Below, one piece after another: positions 7,236 through 15,579 of a stretch of DNA of 24,150 bases. The position numbers and the translations under genes were made by a program. How positions within the stretch are numbered: position 1 is the first letter of the stretch; each line of letters begins with the position of its first letter. Source of the DNA: Ruminococcus sp. UBA1394 (GTDB lineage: Bacteria; Bacillota; Clostridia; Oscillospirales; Ruminococcaceae); assembly GCA_002305725.1 (NCBI GenBank), contig DBQM01000035.1:1-24150 (forward strand), given 5' to 3'. Below the pieces are notes generated by a model that did not search any database, had not been told where the DNA came from, and worked only from the letters and a program-made list of their open reading frames with translations.

Positions 7236-7264
7236 TTGAAAAGATAATGCAAATATAGTATAAT
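7236..7264 (+). promoter_or_regulatory. Promoter of the regulator/kinase operon
   Basis: TTGAAA (7236-7241) and TATAAT (7259-7264) are separated by 17 bases. The predicted start near 7271 gives a leader of about 63 nt before the regulator ATG at 7334. Confidence 0.75.
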
Positions 7265-7333
7265 TATTTTAATAGGTATTGTCTGATCGGAATTTTGCAG
7301 CAGACATAAAAAATAATCTCACAGGAGGGACCC

Positions 7334-8020
7334 ATGCCAAAACAAATATTAATAATAGATGACGAGGAGGATCTGTCCTTTATAATATCTGAAATGCTTG
7401 AAAGCTACGGTTACGGCGTAACCTGTGCTCACGATAGCGAAAGCGCATTTGAACTGCTTGCTGAAAATACATACCATCTTATCCTGCTGGACATCAATCT
7501 GCCAGACACCACAGGCTTCGAGCTGTGCCGGGAACTGCGCCGGATATCCACAGTCCCCGTGATTTTTGCAAGCGCACGAACCAGCGAGACTGACCGTGTC
7601 ACAGGTTTTGACATCGGCGGCGATGACTATCTTCCCAAGCCCTATTCGATGAAAGAACTGCTGTCGAGAGTAAACGCACTTATCCGCCGCACCTACGGAT
7701 TTAACGAGGAAGAAAAAATTGTGACATTCGGCAATGTATCTGTAAATATTACTGCAAGGACTGTCACCAGAAACGGCGGGCCTGTTTCACTTTCTCTGCG
7801 TGAGTTTGATCTGCTTGCATATCTTTGTGAACATAAAAATACGGCAGTACCGAAGGAAAAGTTGCTTGCAGATGTTTGGGGAGCATTTTCTATGGTTGAA
7901 CCGTCAACTCTGACTGTGCATATCCGCTGGCTGAGGGAAAAACTTGAGGACGAGCCGGCAAAACCGCAGTTTATAAAAACTGTGTTCAAGGTGGGGTATA
8001 TGCTGGAGGTGGCGGAATGA
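7334..8020 (+). CDS. OmpR-family response regulator
   Basis: A 228-residue regulator. The receiver domain has Asp10, phosphoacceptor Asp53 (LLDINLP), Ser80 in place of the usual Thr, and Lys102 (PKP). The C-terminal winged-helix domain (about 130-226) ends in a typical TVFKVGYML strand-turn. GGAGGG precedes the ATG. The stop overlaps the kinase start by ATGA. The likely target is the promoter of the ABC exporter genes, where a direct repeat (TTCTTAAT twice, 11-bp period) sits next to a -10 box at 9156-9191. It may also regulate its own operon, though no copy of that repeat is visible upstream of it. Confidence 0.93.
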   Translation: MPKQILIIDDEEDLSFIISEMLESYGYGVTCAHDSESAFELLAENTYHLILLDINLPDTTGFELCRELRRISTVPVIFASARTSETDRVTGFDIGGDDYLPKPYSMKELLSRVNALIRRTYGFNEEEKIVTFGNVSVNITARTVTRNGGPVSLSLREFDLLAYLCEHKNTAVPKEKLLADVWGAFSMVEPSTLTVHIRWLREKLEDEPAKPQFIKTVFKVGYMLEVAE

Positions 8021-9162
8021 AAAACAAGCTTATCAGTGCAGCGGCGGCATTTGCGGCGGTGATTATTTCAATAACCGCCTGCTTTGTGATTTCGGACAGA
8101 ATGGTCAGTCCGCAGGACGTGAAGTCTGAACAAATCATAGCGGCTAATGAAGTTGAACAGCTGATACGTTCGGGGGAAACTGAGCAGGCCGTCGAAAAAG
8201 CGGAACAGCTGCAGGAAAGTCTGCGCAAATCTGATGCAGGCTATCACAGCGAAAGCCGGACATTATTCATGTGCGGAATTTCACTTGCATTTGTGTTTGT
8301 GGTTTTCGGATATGTCTATTTTGCGATTCTGCGCCCCTTTGACAAAATGAAAGCCTTTGCACAAAAGATAGCTCAGGGGAATTTTGATGTACCGCTGAAC
8401 TATGAGCGTTCCAACTATTTCGGGGCGTTTACATGGGCGTTTGACAGTATGCGCCGTGAGATTACAAAATCCCGTGCCTGCGAGCGTGAGGCTATCGAGA
8501 ACAACAAGACGGTTATTGCAACACTTTCCCACGACATCAAAACCCCTGTTTCCTCAATCCGTGCCTACGCCGAGGGACTGGAGGCAAACATGGACAGTAC
8601 CCCCGAAAAGCGTGAAAAATATCTTTCTGTGATAATGAAAAAGTGTGACGAGGTTTCAAAGCTTACAAACGACCTGTTCCTGCACTCCCTTTCCGACCTT
8701 GACAAGCTGAAAATAAATTCAGAAAAATTCGAGCTTTGCGGATTTATTCAAAACGCTGTGGGAGAAATTGCGGCAGAGCAGAATGATGTACGTTTCACAA
8801 AGCCTGTCTTTACCGCCATGGTTTCTGCTGATAAAAACAGACTTACGCAAATCACAGAAAATCTTATCAACAATGCGAGAAAGTACGCCAAAACAGATAT
8901 TGACGTGTTTATCACTCAGTCGGAGGGCAATGCAGAAATTCATTTCCGTGACTTCGGCAGGGGTATTCCCGACGAGGATATGCCGTTTATCTTTGATAAA
9001 TTCTACAGGGGCAAAAACTGCGGAAACGAGCAGGGTTCGGGACTGGGACTTTACATTGTAAAATACATTGCGGAGCAGATGCATGGCAAAGTCATGCTGT
9101 ATAATCATTCGGACGGTCTGGAGGCTGTTATCAGTCTGCCGATAATTTCTCAGAGTTCTTAA
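8017..9162 (+). CDS. Membrane sensor histidine kinase
   Basis: A 381-residue HisKA kinase paired with the preceding regulator. Spans at about 7-27 and 84-105 enclose an external segment of about 55 residues that is mostly charged and helical. A HAMP region (about 106-155) is followed by His172 in SHDIKTPV. The ATPase domain has an N box (ENLINNARKY), G1 (DFGRGIP), F (FDKFYRGK) and G2 (GSGLGLYI). The G1 box begins D-F-G rather than the common D-T-G. The external loop makes it unlike loop-less BceS-type kinases that sense through their transporter. Coupled to the regulator by a 4-base overlap. Confidence 0.93.
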   Translation: MKNKLISAAAAFAAVIISITACFVISDRMVSPQDVKSEQIIAANEVEQLIRSGETEQAVEKAEQLQESLRKSDAGYHSESRTLFMCGISLAFVFVVFGYVYFAILRPFDKMKAFAQKIAQGNFDVPLNYERSNYFGAFTWAFDSMRREITKSRACEREAIENNKTVIATLSHDIKTPVSSIRAYAEGLEANMDSTPEKREKYLSVIMKKCDEVSKLTNDLFLHSLSDLDKLKINSEKFELCGFIQNAVGEIAAEQNDVRFTKPVFTAMVSADKNRLTQITENLINNARKYAKTDIDVFITQSEGNAEIHFRDFGRGIPDEDMPFIFDKFYRGKNCGNEQGSGLGLYIVKYIAEQMHGKVMLYNHSDGLEAVISLPIISQSS

Positions 9163-9191
9163 TGACTTCTTAATATCTTTTCTGATATAAT
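9156..9191 (+). promoter_or_regulatory. Activator box plus extended -10 promoter
   Basis: TTCTTAAT occurs at 9156-9163 and again at 9167-9174, a direct repeat with an 11-bp period typical of OmpR/PhoB-type regulator sites. It overlaps the position where a -35 box would be and ends 11 bases before an extended -10, TGATATAAT (9183-9191). This is the layout of an activator-dependent promoter. The regulator at 7334 is the obvious candidate (inference). Confidence 0.55.
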
Positions 9192-9223
9192 AAATGCAAA
9201 ACATTTATTATAATTTATTTAAT

Positions 9224-9270
9224 GCCCTTGCAGATACGCAAATCAAAGATTTGCTCCCTGCATATCGGGC
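9224..9270 (+). repeat. Nested palindrome upstream of the ABC genes
   Basis: GCCC/GGGC (9224-9227 with 9267-9270), TGCAG/CTGCA (9229-9233 with 9258-9262) and GCAAATC/GATTTGC (9238-9244 with 9248-9254) stack into a 47-nt hairpin with small bulges. It lies between two promoter candidates. No U-tract follows, so it is probably not a simple terminator; it may be a dispersed palindromic element or an mRNA-stabilising/attenuating structure. Confidence 0.5.
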
Positions 9271-9296
9271 AATTATATCAAAAATCTGCGATTTTA

Positions 9297-9305
9297 TGAT
9301 ATAAT
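9297..9305 (+). promoter_or_regulatory. Second extended -10 promoter close to the ABC ATPase
   Basis: TGATATAAT (9297-9305) matches an extended -10. The -35 region is weak. A start near 9312 would place the GGAG ribosome site and the ATG at 9337 in a short leader and would exclude the upstream ATG at 9304. Confidence 0.45.
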
Positions 9306-9336
9306 GGATTTATCATCACAGAAAAGGAGCAAACTT

Positions 9337-10098
9337 ATGAAAAATACAATTCTGTCGGCAAAGGGACTTTGCAAAAGCTTTGCACACAACGGCGGTCAGA
9401 TGCACATTCTCTCCCACGTTGATTTTGAACTTTACGAGGGAGATTTTACAGTTATTATGGGAGCCTCCGGTTCGGGAAAATCCACCTTGCTGTACGCTCT
9501 CAGCGGTATGGACAGGGCAACCGCAGGACAGGTCATGTACGGCGGCGCAGACCTTGTTACAATGAACGAAAAAGGTCTTGCAAAACTCAGACACACCGAT
9601 TTCGGATTTATCTTCCAGCAGATGCACCTTGTAAGCAATCTTACACTTTTTGAGAATATCGCTGTACCGGGTTATCTCAACAAGGAAAAGTCCTCTTCCG
9701 AAGTAAAAACAAGATCAGAAAAGCTTATGGAGCAGATGAGTATTTCACACATCAAAACGCACCTGCCGTCACAGGTTTCGGGAGGTGAACAGCAGAGGTG
9801 TGCTATTGCAAGGGCGGTCATAAACAGTCCAAAACTGCTGTTTGCGGACGAGCCGACCGGTGCGCTTAACAGGAAGAATACCACAGAGGTGCTGAATCTT
9901 CTGACTGAGCTTAATCAGTCGGGTCAGAGCATTTTAATGGTAACTCACGATATGAAAGCGGCGCTCAGAGCAACGAGAATTCTCTACCTTGAGGACGGCA
10001 AAATAATCGGCGAACTGCCCCTGCCGCCTTATAATCCCGACGAGGAAAAAAGCCGTGAAACACAGGTAAACGCATGGCTTACCTCTATGGAATGGTGA
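9337..10098 (+). CDS. ABC transporter ATPase (MacB/LolD/Bce type)
   Basis: A 253-residue ATPase that energises the FtsX-type permease that follows. It has Walker A GASGSGKST (42-50), Q-loop Gln94, signature VSGGEQQR (147-154), Walker B LLFADEP (167-173) with Glu172, and H-loop His204. A reading frame extends up to an ATG at 9304, but AAAAGGAG (9322-9329) lies 7 bases before 9337 and 9304 falls inside a -10 box, so 9337 is preferred. Members of this family export or disable antimicrobial peptides, lipoproteins or macrolides rather than import nutrients. The C-terminal extension after residue 225 is short and charged. Confidence 0.92.
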   Translation: MKNTILSAKGLCKSFAHNGGQMHILSHVDFELYEGDFTVIMGASGSGKSTLLYALSGMDRATAGQVMYGGADLVTMNEKGLAKLRHTDFGFIFQQMHLVSNLTLFENIAVPGYLNKEKSSSEVKTRSEKLMEQMSISHIKTHLPSQVSGGEQQRCAIARAVINSPKLLFADEPTGALNRKNTTEVLNLLTELNQSGQSILMVTHDMKAALRATRILYLEDGKIIGELPLPPYNPDEEKSRETQVNAWLTSMEW

Positions 10099-10107
10099 GG
10101 TGTGGAC

Positions 10108-12456
10108 ATGGAAATTCTGACCTTACTTAAAGCCAATATCCGCCGCAAAAAGGGTACATTCATAAGCATCATGCTGCTTACCACGATTATTGTGACTATT
10201 ATAACAGCAGTTTTCAGTGTCCGTGACAATTATGACAATGCACTTGACAACGCACTTGAGTATGTTGACAGCGGCGAGATAAACGCATACATCAAAACAG
10301 ATACTCTCACTGATGAACTGCGCCAGTCTGTGGAAAACAGCAGTCTTGTGGAAAAAGTCGAGTATATTGATACCATTGCAACAAATGGTGCAACTTTCGG
10401 CGAAAATACTGACGGCAATTCATATTTCATGATGGAAATGACGGACAGAATTAAGCTGTTCAATTCCAGTGCCGACGGTTTTGAAGAGAGCGTCCCCGAG
10501 CTGAAAAGCGGCGAAATTTATCTGCCGCTGGGACTTAAAAGCAAGATGGAATGCAACGTTGGGGACTCCGTTGAAATAGCACTGATCGGATATAAAAATG
10601 CATACTTTAAGATAAAAGGCTTTGTTCAGGAACCTGCCTGCGGTGCTATGCTAATGGGCATAAAATATGTGTTTATCAGCCATGAGGACTTTCAGAAGTA
10701 TTACGACCTTTGCAAGCCTCTTGAAACCGAGGATATGCATTGTGACTGCACCGTAATGCATATTCATCAGTCAGCTGATTCAGACCTTTCACCTGCAAAA
10801 TTACAGCGTCAGCTGAACGTGGAAACAAAATTAGTTGACTATTCCACATTCACACTGAATACAGCGCAGACCCTTAACTACACCACACTTCTGCCGGATA
10901 TGCTTCTGGACGTTGTGCTTGTGTTTGCAATACTGCTTTTTGTCACCGTGCTTATAGTCATGAGCCACAGTATCGGCACGGAAATTGAGATAGACTATAC
11001 CACTTTGGGAGTACTGAAATCACAGGGATTTACCAAAGGCAAGATAAGAATGGTCATAATGTTACAGTACCTTATTGCAGAGGTAATTGGCATAATTTTC
11101 GGGTGTTTTGCGGCGATACCGCTGGAAAGACTGATAAGCGGTATTTTCAGATTTGTTACAGCCATTTTGCCGGACACTGGTATTTCAGTTTTCAAGACAC
11201 TGCTGTTTACCATAGTTATATTGATAGTTTCAGTAATACTCATTTTCATCAAAACGGGCAAAATTGCAAAAATATCTCCAGTCAGAGCAATTTCTGGAGG
11301 ACGTGAGGAGATATATTTCAGCAGCCGTCTGAATGTACCAATAAGCAAAAAACTTCTTTCTGCAAGTCTTTCACTCAGACAGTTTACCTCTGCAAAAAAG
11401 AGGTATATCGGCGCAGTTTTCATAACTGCAATACTTACTTTCTGCATGATAACCATAAATCTTGTGGGAAATATGTTTTCTTCACGAAATGCACTGCGCT
11501 TAATGGGACTTACTATTGCTGATATTCATGTGTATTTAGATGAATCTGCCGGCAGTCTTGACGAGGTAGATAAAATTATAAAATCTTATACGGAAATAGA
11601 ACAGGAGAACAGTACTATCGGTATGTATATAAGTTTGAATGGCGAGCAGCTGTTTTGTATTATGTACGAAAATCCCGAAAATATCAACGGAATCTTAAAA
11701 GGTAGAGAACCGGTATATGACAACGAAATACTCATCACTGAAATGGTTGCGGACTCTCTCGATATAAAAATGGGTGACGAGGTAACGGTCACTTCTTCTG
11801 AAAAGGACGAAAGCTATGTGATATCGGGTATCTATCAGTCTTCAAACGACGCAGGTATGGCTTTTGCAATGGGTTTTGCCGCCGCTGAAAGGCTTGGTAT
11901 AGATACAAATACAAGTTACAGATATTACATCATTGAGGATAAGTCCCGGGCAAACGCCATTGCTGATGAGATTACTGCAAAATACGGTGACGATGCTATG
12001 GTCGATGTTTACGACGAAGATGCTGATTCAGAAATGCAGATGTATAATATGATTATATCTGTTCTGAAAATAGTTATTTATGTGTTCTCAATTATTTTTG
12101 CTTTTGTCGTTGTAAGAATGGTCTGCTCCAAAACCTTTATACAGGAGCGCACTGACATAGGCATTTACAAGGCTATGGGATTTACTTCAAACAAACTGCG
12201 CCTTGGTTTCGCCATAAGATTTCTCATAATCGCTGTTATTGGTTCGGTCTTCGGAACGATTTTAAGCGTGCTTCTTTCAGAAAAAATACTCTCCCAGCTG
12301 TTCAGATTAATGGGTATGTCCAAGGTCATACTGGAATTTACAGCGGCATCTATGCTTGTGCCGATTGGTGCTATAAGTTTAAGCTTTTTTGTATTTGCTT
12401 ATCTTGTTTCCCGAAGGGTAAAGAAAGTTGCGGTCAGAGAACTGGTTGTGGAGTGA
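10108..12456 (+). CDS. ABC transporter permease with duplicated FtsX domains
   Basis: A 782-residue membrane protein, partner of the preceding ATPase. The order is one span near the N-terminus (about 17-37), an external domain of about 225 residues, three spans (about 265-390), then a second copy of the same plan: one span (about 432-453), an external domain of about 190 residues and three final spans (about 650-770). This 1+3 / 1+3 plan is the duplicated FtsX arrangement; BceB proteins instead have ten spans with one large loop between spans 7 and 8. The ATG at 10108 is preferred over an in-frame GTG at 10102 because GAGG lies at 10097-10100. Substrate unknown; a peptide or lipid-linked compound is the family expectation. 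Confidence 0.9.
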   Translation: MEILTLLKANIRRKKGTFISIMLLTTIIVTIITAVFSVRDNYDNALDNALEYVDSGEINAYIKTDTLTDELRQSVENSSLVEKVEYIDTIATNGATFGENTDGNSYFMMEMTDRIKLFNSSADGFEESVPELKSGEIYLPLGLKSKMECNVGDSVEIALIGYKNAYFKIKGFVQEPACGAMLMGIKYVFISHEDFQKYYDLCKPLETEDMHCDCTVMHIHQSADSDLSPAKLQRQLNVETKLVDYSTFTLNTAQTLNYTTLLPDMLLDVVLVFAILLFVTVLIVMSHSIGTEIEIDYTTLGVLKSQGFTKGKIRMVIMLQYLIAEVIGIIFGCFAAIPLERLISGIFRFVTAILPDTGISVFKTLLFTIVILIVSVILIFIKTGKIAKISPVRAISGGREEIYFSSRLNVPISKKLLSASLSLRQFTSAKKRYIGAVFITAILTFCMITINLVGNMFSSRNALRLMGLTIADIHVYLDESAGSLDEVDKIIKSYTEIEQENSTIGMYISLNGEQLFCIMYENPENINGILKGREPVYDNEILITEMVADSLDIKMGDEVTVTSSEKDESYVISGIYQSSNDAGMAFAMGFAAAERLGIDTNTSYRYYIIEDKSRANAIADEITAKYGDDAMVDVYDEDADSEMQMYNMIISVLKIVIYVFSIIFAFVVVRMVCSKTFIQERTDIGIYKAMGFTSNKLRLGFAIRFLIIAVIGSVFGTILSVLLSEKILSQLFRLMGMSKVILEFTAASMLVPIGAISLSFFVFAYLVSRRVKKVAVRELVVE

Positions 12457-12513
12457 TGATTCCGGAAATCATGGCTGTCAGACAGTGTAATTAATGTAAA
12501 GGAAGTGAAGGCT

Positions 12514-13815
12514 ATGCTGAGAATGGAGATTGCTCTGTTTATCGTTTTAGCATTTATAGCGTATATTTATTTTTCCGCTGAAAAGAAACATACACCGCTG
12601 CACAGGACTTTTTCTGTGCTGCTGGTGGTAACTCTGCTGCATCTGATTTTTGACGGTATCACAGTATACACGGTAAATCATCTTGAAACGGTACCCAAAC
12701 TGCTGAACGATACTGTCCATCGTTTATTTATCGGAACAATGATGCTGATCTTTTTCCTGTTTTATCAGTACATAGCAATTTTAGTAGAAGAGGAAACCGG
12801 CAAACCACGCAGGCTTGACCCGGGGGCAAGAGTTTATCTGGTTGCATCGGAGCTTGGAGATATACTTCTTCCGGTTCATTATGCCGTCACGCCTGATGGC
12901 AACTATTCCGACGGAATCCATGTGATTTTTTGTTATATCAGCGTTGCATTCTATTTTCTGCTTGGAACCGGTCTTCTTCTTGCAAACTGGAAAAGCATAC
13001 AGAAAAAGAAGAAAATGGCAATCATAATTGCGACGCTTATTGAACTTATCGTGACAACTCTCCAGGGCTTTAACCCTACATGGCTTATCAGCGGAATGGG
13101 AATAACGCTGATAACACTTGCATTTTATCTGATTCTCGAAAATCCGGATATACTTCGTGCGGAACTGACAGAGCAGAAAATGTCAATGCTTTATTTAAAA
13201 AGCCAGGTGAACCCTCATTTCCTTTACAACACACTTGATACTATCCGCATACAGGCGCAGCTTAACGGGGACAAAAAGGTTGCCGGACTTCTTATGAAGC
13301 TTGCCGACTTTTTCCGGCTGAGTGTTAAAGTCAACTGTCCTATGGTTGCTCTTGATGATGAAACACAGCTGCTTGAAGCGTACATGGAGCTTATGTGTTA
13401 CCGCTATCCGGAACTGAATTACAGATATGATGTTGACCCGGAATTCGGCGGTGTTCAGGTGCCTAATTTTATTTTACAGCCGATTGTGGAAAACAGTCTG
13501 CTACACGGTCTGAAAAACAGGGGATATCGTGGCGAGATTGCTGTTTCCGCGCAGAAAACAGAGGAGGGTAACCTTGAAATCTGCGTATGTGATACTGGCA
13601 GTGGTTTTGCTGACGGAAAAAAGGCAGAGGTTGACAATATGCTGCTGAATTACTCAAAGCAAGAGCAAAAGCTCACAGGAAACAGTATTGGAATTCTGAA
13701 TGTGCAGAAGAGAATAAAACTTATGTGCGGCAGAGAATACGGACTCTGGTATACTGAAAATGAAAACGGCGGTGTAACTGCTCATATACTGCTGCCGATG
13801 GAGGAGGAAAAATGA
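12514..13815 (+). CDS. LytS/YesM-type sensor histidine kinase
   Basis: A 433-residue kinase with about seven N-terminal hydrophobic segments (1 to about 210), a 7-span sensor region, then a His_kinase domain with His235 in QVNPHFLYNTL and a HATPase domain with Asn327 (VENSLLHG), DTGSGF at 360-365 and a terminal SIGILNVQKRI. AAAGGAAG (12498-12505) fits the ATG at 12514; an earlier in-frame GTG at 12505 overlaps that ribosome site. The gap to the permease is only 57 bases with no terminator, so it may be co-transcribed with the ABC genes. It is coupled to the next regulator by ATGA. Confidence 0.9.
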   Translation: MLRMEIALFIVLAFIAYIYFSAEKKHTPLHRTFSVLLVVTLLHLIFDGITVYTVNHLETVPKLLNDTVHRLFIGTMMLIFFLFYQYIAILVEEETGKPRRLDPGARVYLVASELGDILLPVHYAVTPDGNYSDGIHVIFCYISVAFYFLLGTGLLLANWKSIQKKKKMAIIIATLIELIVTTLQGFNPTWLISGMGITLITLAFYLILENPDILRAELTEQKMSMLYLKSQVNPHFLYNTLDTIRIQAQLNGDKKVAGLLMKLADFFRLSVKVNCPMVALDDETQLLEAYMELMCYRYPELNYRYDVDPEFGGVQVPNFILQPIVENSLLHGLKNRGYRGEIAVSAQKTEEGNLEICVCDTGSGFADGKKAEVDNMLLNYSKQEQKLTGNSIGILNVQKRIKLMCGREYGLWYTENENGGVTAHILLPMEEEK

Positions 13816-14549
13816 AGAAACTGCGTGTTGTTCTGGTTGACGACGAAATAATGATACGACAGGGGTTCAGACAGCTTTTCGACTGGGAAGCTCATGACTG
13901 CGAGGTCGTAGGTGAAGCGGCTGACGGAATGGAGGCTGCTGCACAGATAGATTCGCTTGACCCGGATATTGTAATTATGGATATAAATATTCCCATTATG
14001 AACGGACTGAAAGTTATTCAGCTAAGCCGTATAAAGCACCCCGATACCGCATTTATTATAGTGTCGGGGTATGATGATTTTTCCTATTGCCGTGAGGCAC
14101 TTCGCCTGCAGATTACCGACTACATACTGAAACCTGTTGATTATGAAGAATTCGGCGTTTGCATAGACAATCTGAAAATTGCACTGTTTCAGCGGAAATC
14201 CACGGAAGAAACAGCAGAGCCGGAGGAACGTGTGATTAACAGCATTGTCCGCTATATGCAGAATCATCTTGCAGAGGAAATAAGCCTTTCAGTTCTGGCG
14301 GAGGAATTTCATTTCAGTACCCAGTATATTAGTCAGCTTTTTAAAAATGAGATCGGTGTGAATTTTCTTGCTTATCTGACAAATATCCGTATGGAAAAGG
14401 CTAAAAAGCTGCTGCTGTCAACTTCTCTGTCCATTGCTGAGGTGTCGGAACAGTCGGGCTACAGCGACTATCGGGTGTTTACAAAGGTGTTCAAGAAGTC
14501 CGAGGGGATTACGCCTTCACAGTATCGTAGGGATTTTCTTGAAAAATAG
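13812..14549 (+). CDS. YesN-type response regulator with AraC DNA-binding domain
   Basis: A 245-residue protein. The receiver domain (1 to about 120) has Asp10/Asp11, phosphoacceptor Asp57 (IMDINIP) and Lys108 (LKP). The C-terminal AraC-type double helix-turn-helix (about 143-243) ends in the family pattern G-I-T-P-S-Q-Y-R. The usual long linker of large YesN proteins is short here. GGAGG before the ATG and the 4-base overlap tie it to the LytS-type kinase. Such pairs commonly regulate carbohydrate uptake or cell-envelope genes; the neighbouring ABC exporter and the LiaF-like operon are the nearest candidate targets. Confidence 0.92.
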   Translation: MKKLRVVLVDDEIMIRQGFRQLFDWEAHDCEVVGEAADGMEAAAQIDSLDPDIVIMDINIPIMNGLKVIQLSRIKHPDTAFIIVSGYDDFSYCREALRLQITDYILKPVDYEEFGVCIDNLKIALFQRKSTEETAEPEERVINSIVRYMQNHLAEEISLSVLAEEFHFSTQYISQLFKNEIGVNFLAYLTNIRMEKAKKLLLSTSLSIAEVSEQSGYSDYRVFTKVFKKSEGITPSQYRRDFLEK

Positions 14550-14582
14550 ATAAATCAAATATGCAGTGTAAAATGTTATCTG

Positions 14583-14652
14583 TAGGGGACGGCGCCCACG
14601 ACGTCCCGACGGCCAAACGGATTTTTCGGGCTGTCGAGGGTGCCAGCCCCTA
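14583..14652. repeat. REP-like palindromic intergenic repeat, unit 1
   Basis: Outer arms at 14583-14597 (TAGGGGACGGCGCCC) and 14638-14652 are inverted with three mismatches, and an inner CGAC-x-GCC / GGC-x-GTCG stem lies between them. It is GC-rich compared with the flanks. GTAGGGG...CCCCTA palindromes of this kind are scattered between genes in many gut Clostridia, to my recollection. The 88-codon + strand frame across it is not considered a gene. Confidence 0.55.
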
Positions 14653-14679
14653 TAATTTTGTTGATTTCAGATGTTTTTG

Positions 14680-14703
14680 TAGGGGCGACCAGTGGCCGCC
14701 CGA
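14680..14703. repeat. REP-like palindromic intergenic repeat, unit 2
   Basis: GGGCGACCAGTGGCCGCCC (14683-14701) is a nearly perfect palindrome preceded, like unit 1, by TGTAGG. Together the two units fill most of the 346-bp gap between the regulator and the LiaF-like gene. Confidence 0.55.
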
Positions 14704-14812
14704 TAAAAAATTGTTCGGAATTACGGGTGAGCAATGCTACCCCAACAAACGCAAATCAGACTGCAAATTCCGATTCATCTATAAAACTGACACAATCAGC
14801 TTAAAAAACTGC

Positions 14813-14842
14813 CTATATGCTGTATAGATTTTCCTGTATAAT
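14813..14842 (+). promoter_or_regulatory. Promoter region of the LiaF-like operon
   Basis: TATAAT at 14837-14842 lies 53 bases before the ATG. No consensus -35 is seen; instead an inverted repeat CTATA-5 nt-TATAG (14813-14817 and 14823-14827) occupies that place, suggesting control by a DNA-binding regulator. Confidence 0.45.
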
Positions 14843-14895
14843 AAGAACATAAACAAAAGCCCGTTAGGGTAATAAATAATGACAGGAGAATTGAA

Positions 14896-15579
14896 ATGAA
14901 AAGAATAGGCAGTATTTTATGGGGAATTGTTTTTATAGCAGCAGCTGTGATTCTGGCGCTTAATGCCTTTGGCGTTGCCTCAATTGATATTTTCTTTGAC
15001 GGCTGGTGGACGCTGTTTATTATTGTACCTTGTGTAATAGGTCTGATTACCGACCGTGAAAAGACCGGCAGTATCATTGGAATATGTATTGGTGTGTTCC
15101 TGCTGCTGTGCTGTCAGGACGTCATTGGCTTTGATTTGTTCTGGAAGCTTATTATTCCGGTAATTATCGGAGTAATCGGTATTAAGATGATAGTAAAAAA
15201 TCTTTTTGTAAATAAGGGGACGGAGGTATATAAAATGATTAAGGAAAGCGGTACTGAACTGAAAAACGGAACGGCAACTTTTTCCGGAGTAAATATGAAC
15301 TTTGCAGGTGAAGTTTTTGAGGGGGCTGAACTGAATGCAGTTTTCGGCGGAGTTAAATGCGACCTTCGCAATGCTGTAATTGAAAAAGACTGTGTAATAA
15401 ACGCTTCCGCAATATTCGGCGGAATAGATATTTATGTACCGGAGAATCTGAACGTAAAGATAACCTCAACTTCTGTTTTTGGCGGAGTTTCGGATAAAAA
15501 CTACAGAAAAAATGATGCAGGCTGCCACACTCTGTACATATATGCAACCTGTCTGTTCGGAGGAGTTGAAGTAAAATGA
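14896..15579 (+). CDS. LiaF-like cell-wall stress membrane protein
   Basis: A 227-residue protein with four N-terminal spans (about 4-26, 36-53, 58-78, 82-101), the pattern of LiaF/DUF5668-type domains, followed by a beta-solenoid C-terminal domain (about 120-227). The C-terminal domain repeats FGG at 150-152, 174-176, 195-197 and 221-223. LiaF proteins restrain a LiaS-type kinase in the envelope-stress response to lipid-II-binding antibiotics. No LiaRS pair is adjacent, but a LytS/YesN pair lies upstream. AGGAGA (about 14884-14889) sets the start. The next gene overlaps by ATGA. Confidence 0.85.
   Translation: MKRIGSILWGIVFIAAAVILALNAFGVASIDIFFDGWWTLFIIVPCVIGLITDREKTGSIIGICIGVFLLLCCQDVIGFDLFWKLIIPVIIGVIGIKMIVKNLFVNKGTEVYKMIKESGTELKNGTATFSGVNMNFAGEVFEGAELNAVFGGVKCDLRNAVIEKDCVINASAIFGGIDIYVPENLNVKITSTSVFGGVSDKNYRKNDAGCHTLYIYATCLFGGVEVK

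Noticed and set aside
9304..9336. Upstream ATG for the ABC ATPase
   Set aside because: It lies inside a TATAAT box and has no ribosome site, whereas the ATG at 9337 has AAAAGGAG at ideal distance.
7334..12456. Classical BceRS-BceAB bacitracin module
   Set aside because: The kinase has an external loop of about 55 residues and the permease has a 1+3/1+3 duplicated FtsX plan, not the loop-less kinase and ten-span BceB plan.
14561..14827. Plus-strand 88-codon open frame after the YesN-type regulator
   Set aside because: It runs through the two palindromic repeats, has no Shine-Dalgarno and no protein-like composition.
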